A DNA stretch of 64,000 nucleotides from Flavobacterium sp. M31R6 (GTDB taxonomy: Bacteria > Bacteroidota > Bacteroidia > Flavobacteriales > Flavobacteriaceae). The stretch lies in contig NZ_CP054141.1 of NCBI RefSeq assembly GCF_013284035.1, forward strand, positions 2,170,001 to 2,234,000. Direction: 5' to 3'. The notes beneath the pieces are model-generated. The model was not told the origin of the DNA. It saw nothing but the letters and a program-made list of their open reading frames with translations, and searched no databases. Each line of letters begins with the position of its first letter. Within the stretch, counting starts at the first letter, position 1. Of this stretch, positions 60,507-64,000 are shown in pieces. Position numbers and translations under genes: made by a program.

Positions 60507-63500
60507 ATGAGCGAATTTTACAAAATCTTAAAAACACGAAAGCTTGAATTTCATTCAGGTCAGCCAGTGTGGAAATATTCTATTTCTGATTTAGAGTTTA
60601 ATCAACTAAAAGAGCGATTTAAAATTGTTCAACGTTTTTCTGAACTTGACTCAAGGGATTGTGCAATCTATTTTGCAGAATGGTGGAAAAGAATTTTCAA
60701 TGGTGGATATCCATCAAAAGATGAAATTTATAATTCATTAGGTTCACAAAATTTGTGTTTTGATGTTAATGACTTTTATGAGTCAGCAAAAAAAGGTGGA
60801 AATCTTTTAAATTATAAATGGATTAAAATTCAAAATACTCATTACCTCAAAACCTTATTATTGCAAGGTGGCCTTCCGTTAAAACATATACAAAATAATA
60901 GCGGTAAGTACAGGGATTTTCTTTTAAAAATTATCCATTTAAACCCTAGCTCAATTGAAGATTTTTCTTCTAATACTGAATTAACTAGTTTTCTTCCTAA
61001 GTCTAGTCAAAATGAAATTATTTATAGTAGTTGCCTCGAAATTGTTCGTGCCGTATTAGATAATGATGAAAATGAACTGTTAAGTTTTAGAACTAATGCA
61101 TATTTAAAACAAATTACCGAGGAGTTAATTATTGAAAGAGATAAGGTTAGAAAAAAAAATAATGCTATTAAATTTAAATGGAATTTTAATTCCAAAAGCA
61201 AAACTTTTTTTCTCAGTACTATTATTACTTCAAAAATAGGATTTGAAGAACTGAATTACATTTTAGATGATCAAATTGATGATTTTCATAATGAATATAA
61301 ATTATTCGTTGGTGTAGATTTAATTGCTAAGATGATAAAAAGAAATAATGAAACATACAAAGTAATCCAGTTTAAAGATTTTGTCAGTTTTAAAGAAGAT
61401 TTTGATACTGAAATTTATGTAATTGATAGTTCTGACAAAATTTATTATGCTAATCATTTACTCTATTCCAGATTAAACTTGGATTTTCCAACATTATGGG
61501 CATCAGGTAATAATGAAAATTTTGTTTTAGAAAAATCTAGACACACAAATAATAATTATGGTTACGTATTATCAAATGATGCTTTTTCAATAGATGGAAA
61601 TTTTGAAGAAAAAATAGTAATAGAGATAAATAGTAAAGCTTTCTCTATTATAAAATTTCAAAATGAAATCAAATTAAAGAAGCCTGATGGTAATACAATA
61701 AAATTCAAAACAAATACGGAGAACATATTTGAATGGACAATACTATGTGAAAAACCAAACTGGTTAGTCAAAGGAAACTTAAACGTTGTAAAAGATAGTT
61801 TAAGAATACTTGTTTACGACAAGAATGGACAAAGGATAAATAATCCGAATATAGAATGGAAGTCAGTTAATAAAAATAATTGGAATTCAAAAAACACTGC
61901 ATTAGAATTAGGAACTTTAGATGTCAAAATATCTCATGATGGGATTAATGAATTTGATAGAGTTTTTAATATTGGTAATTTATGTTTGTTGAGTTGTTCA
62001 GATCATAATAATCCTCAATTAACTGTTAATAACAATTCTTTTATTTTGGAAATATATAAATCTGAATTTTTTGATTTTAACATAAACCAAAATAAAATTA
62101 ATTTTATTATAATAAATCCCGCCAAATTTCCTGCTTCAATTAAAACTAGAATTAGAGTTAATAATCAAAGTTTCGGTTTAATTGCTAATGTTCAATCACC
62201 TTTTCAAGGTGTTCTTTTGGTTGACCAAAATGAAAATATCATTGAGGAAGATGAAATATATTTGGATAAAATAAAAGGTTGGCGATTAATTACAAATTCT
62301 CACAGTAAAGAGTACGAAGTAAGAATTTCGAATAATAAAAATCATGAAATTATAATATCAAAAAAGATTAAAAGAAATATAAAACCTTTATTTGAGTTTT
62401 ATGATACTTTTAAATCACTATTTCAACTTTTTAATATTATCGATTCTGATAATTTCTTAAAAATGGATATTTGTGAAATTCTCCCGAATAGAAGAAGCAA
62501 AACAATTAAAAGTTATAGTATCAAGCAGTTTTCTGAAACAATAAAATGGGAAATAAATTCTGAAAATGTTATAAAATTTACTGAAATCGAAAGTGTAGAT
62601 ATTTCAAGCAGTGTGTATGCTTTACCAATAGATTGTGATTTAGAGTATATCGATAAGATCGAAATAAAAAAAGATTCAGACTTTTATTCAATTAATACAA
62701 CTAACGTCAATAAATTTATTCTCTTCTCTGATAAAAATTCAAAATTCAAAATTAAACCCGAGTTTATCTCAGTTAATCCCGAAAATGAATTAACTACAAT
62801 TGAGGATAGAAATATTCGAATAATGAACTATTCAAAGCTGCTTTTAACAGAAGATTTTAGTTGTGATATATGGAACAAGTTTTGGGTTTATTATTATTTA
62901 TGTAAAGAAAATGATCTGCCTTTTGCAACATTTGATATTATAAAAGCAATTACAACATCATCCGAATTAGCAGCAAAGGCATTTACTTTTTTATCGTTAA
63001 AATTTGATTCTGGTGAATACAAATTTTCAGGAAATGATTTTATTGAATTAGAAAATGACTTAGGATTCTCTTTCCATTGGGTTAAACTATCTGATTGGGA
63101 GAATATCTGTCAAATTTATCCAGATACTTATGGAGCTATTGCCATTATGTTTAGTTTGAATTGGAATATGCTTAAAGTTTGTCTACTACAAAATGGTAAA
63201 AACAACAATTTTGTTTTTCATGCAGAATTGAACAATGTTAGAGAACGTTTAGGTGAAAGGGTATTAAATCAACTACCTTCTTATGAAATAGAAAAAGATA
63301 GAAATAAATATGTTAAACCTATTCCGCAAAAACAATGGAATAATCAAGTTAATATTCTTGTTATTGCACCTTTAACGGTTGCATCATCTATTTCGGGTAT
63401 TAATACAGGTCTTTGGCATGTCAATGGGGATAATTTCAGAAGAAGAATTAGGTATGTAGAAGACCTTGATAAAAAGTGGTATGAAGAATCATTAATTTAT

Positions 63501-63512
63501 TATTTAAATTAA
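60507..63512 (+). CDS. STY4851/ECs_5259-family large protein, probable helicase partner
   Basis: 1001 residues from ATG 60507 (a TTG 9 bases upstream is open too). The N-terminus VWKYSISDLEFNQLKERF, CAIYFAEWWKRIFNGGYPS (about 52-70) and HYLKTLLLQGGLPL (about 110) match what I recall of the STY4851/ECs_5259 (YjiT-like) family, which sits beside large DUF1998-type helicases in defence islands. The middle is beta-rich with many Asn and Lys; the end reads VNILVIAPLTVASSISGIN. No nuclease or ATPase motif is visible. The next gene is a helicase 8 bases away, as in the known pairs. Confidence 0.7.
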   Translation: MSEFYKILKTRKLEFHSGQPVWKYSISDLEFNQLKERFKIVQRFSELDSRDCAIYFAEWWKRIFNGGYPSKDEIYNSLGSQNLCFDVNDFYESAKKGGNLLNYKWIKIQNTHYLKTLLLQGGLPLKHIQNNSGKYRDFLLKIIHLNPSSIEDFSSNTELTSFLPKSSQNEIIYSSCLEIVRAVLDNDENELLSFRTNAYLKQITEELIIERDKVRKKNNAIKFKWNFNSKSKTFFLSTIITSKIGFEELNYILDDQIDDFHNEYKLFVGVDLIAKMIKRNNETYKVIQFKDFVSFKEDFDTEIYVIDSSDKIYYANHLLYSRLNLDFPTLWASGNNENFVLEKSRHTNNNYGYVLSNDAFSIDGNFEEKIVIEINSKAFSIIKFQNEIKLKKPDGNTIKFKTNTENIFEWTILCEKPNWLVKGNLNVVKDSLRILVYDKNGQRINNPNIEWKSVNKNNWNSKNTALELGTLDVKISHDGINEFDRVFNIGNLCLLSCSDHNNPQLTVNNNSFILEIYKSEFFDFNINQNKINFIIINPAKFPASIKTRIRVNNQSFGLIANVQSPFQGVLLVDQNENIIEEDEIYLDKIKGWRLITNSHSKEYEVRISNNKNHEIIISKKIKRNIKPLFEFYDTFKSLFQLFNIIDSDNFLKMDICEILPNRRSKTIKSYSIKQFSETIKWEINSENVIKFTEIESVDISSSVYALPIDCDLEYIDKIEIKKDSDFYSINTTNVNKFILFSDKNSKFKIKPEFISVNPENELTTIEDRNIRIMNYSKLLLTEDFSCDIWNKFWVYYYLCKENDLPFATFDIIKAITTSSELAAKAFTFLSLKFDSGEYKFSGNDFIELENDLGFSFHWVKLSDWENICQIYPDTYGAIAIMFSLNWNMLKVCLLQNGKNNNFVFHAELNNVRERLGERVLNQLPSYEIEKDRNKYVKPIPQKQWNNQVNILVIAPLTVASSISGINTGLWHVNGDNFRRRIRYVEDLDKKWYEESLIYYLN

Positions 63513-63520
63513 ACTAATAT

Positions 63521-64000
63521 ATGAGCCAAGAAATTAAATTTACAAAAATATATAGCGAAATTCAAGAAAGGTTAAAAGATTCTATTTTATCACTTTGGGC
63601 AACGGGGGACGCTCAATTTCAAGACTATTTAACAAATTTGTTTGAAGAAGAAAAATTGTTAGCCGAACCAGTTTTTCAAAATACTTTCCCTTGGACACCT
63701 GCAAAAGAAACTTTTGGGGATCTATCTAATTTATTTGATAACAAATTTATCAGCAAACTAGATAAAATTAAAGGTGAATATGAGTTTCCTAAAAATAGAA
63801 ATCCATATGAACATCAAATTAGAAGTTGGAATGCCCTTTTAAAAGAAAAAAAGTCTATTGCCGTTACAACAGGAACAGGCTCAGGTAAAACTGAATGTTT
63901 TATGTTGCCCGTTTTACAGGATTTGTATGAGAACTGTCAAGATGAACCAGGTATAAGAGCCATATTCTTATATCCTTTAAATGCATTAATTGGTAGTCAG
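63521..64000 (+). CDS. DEAD/DEAH-box helicase, N-terminal part, cut by the window
   Basis: The first 160 residues of a longer protein, from ATG 63521. A Q-like motif is NPYEHQIRSW (95-104), the Walker A is TTGTGSGKTECF (117-128), and motif Ia is FLYPLNALIGSQ (149-160). This wording resembles the large DUF1998-carrying helicases of defence systems (DruE- or DrmA-like). It follows the STY4851-like gene by 8 bases and is surely in the same operon. What lies beyond is unseen. Confidence 0.85.
   Translation, partial: MSQEIKFTKIYSEIQERLKDSILSLWATGDAQFQDYLTNLFEEEKLLAEPVFQNTFPWTPAKETFGDLSNLFDNKFISKLDKIKGEYEFPKNRNPYEHQIRSWNALLKEKKSIAVTTGTGSGKTECFMLPVLQDLYENCQDEPGIRAIFLYPLNALIGSQ

Overview
The window looks like chromosomal DNA of a flavobacterium (Bacteroidota, probably Flavobacterium or a close relative). 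The evidence is the low GC content, promoters of the TTG...TAnnTTTG type, an almost complete flexirubin pigment cluster, a ribB with a degenerate GTP cyclohydrolase II domain, and Bacteroidota-type integrase and mobilization genes. No database could be searched; family names come from motifs and memory of the families.

Region 1 (1-1830) holds ordinary small genes: the 3' part of a DUF4494 gene, three small proteins of unknown role, and clear hairpin terminators.

Region 2 (1955-33684) is a dialkylresorcinol/aryl-polyene (flexirubin) cluster. A flavin-dependent halogenase-like gene and an O-methyltransferase-like gene read leftward. A run of about 27 tightly packed or overlapping genes reads rightward from a tyrosine ammonia-lyase. 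The lyase should supply 4-coumarate as starter. Several ketosynthases (three with intact C-H-H triads, one chain-length-factor-like, one half-size), two acyl carrier proteins, a ketoreductase and three hotdog dehydratases build the polyene. DarA and DarB build the dialkylresorcinol. Acyltransferases, a BtrH-like protein, a C45/Ntn hydrolase lipoprotein, an ABC exporter, an MMPL-acyltransferase fusion, a LolA homologue and lipoproteins probably join, lipidate and move the pigment to the outer membrane. A phytoene-desaturase-like oxidoreductase and a PaaK-like ligase end the run.

Region 3 (33858-47212) is core genome: an M19 dipeptidase, a copper chaperone and copper ATPase, pirin, OsmC, thiol peroxidase, diacylglycerol kinase, FtsK, LolA, an LptG-type permease and ribB/ribBA. 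It also holds a decayed 3' end of a second paaK-like gene and copies of a structured intergenic element.

Region 4 (47535-64000, running past the window) is an integrated island. It starts at tRNA-Ser(UGA), followed by a tyrosine integrase with repeated candidate binding sites, an excisionase-like HTH protein, RteC-like and MobA/MobC-like proteins, a block of unknown leftward genes (one nucleotidyltransferase-like/HEPN-like), and an XRE regulator. A rightward cassette then begins at 55785: a WYL regulator, a DNA methyltransferase fused to a specificity domain and a histidine-kinase module, a receiver-domain protein, an STY4851/ECs_5259-like protein, and the start of a DEAD/DEAH helicase. This cassette is the best candidate for a new system: a modification methylase apparently wired into a two-component phosphorelay next to a Druantia-like helicase pair.
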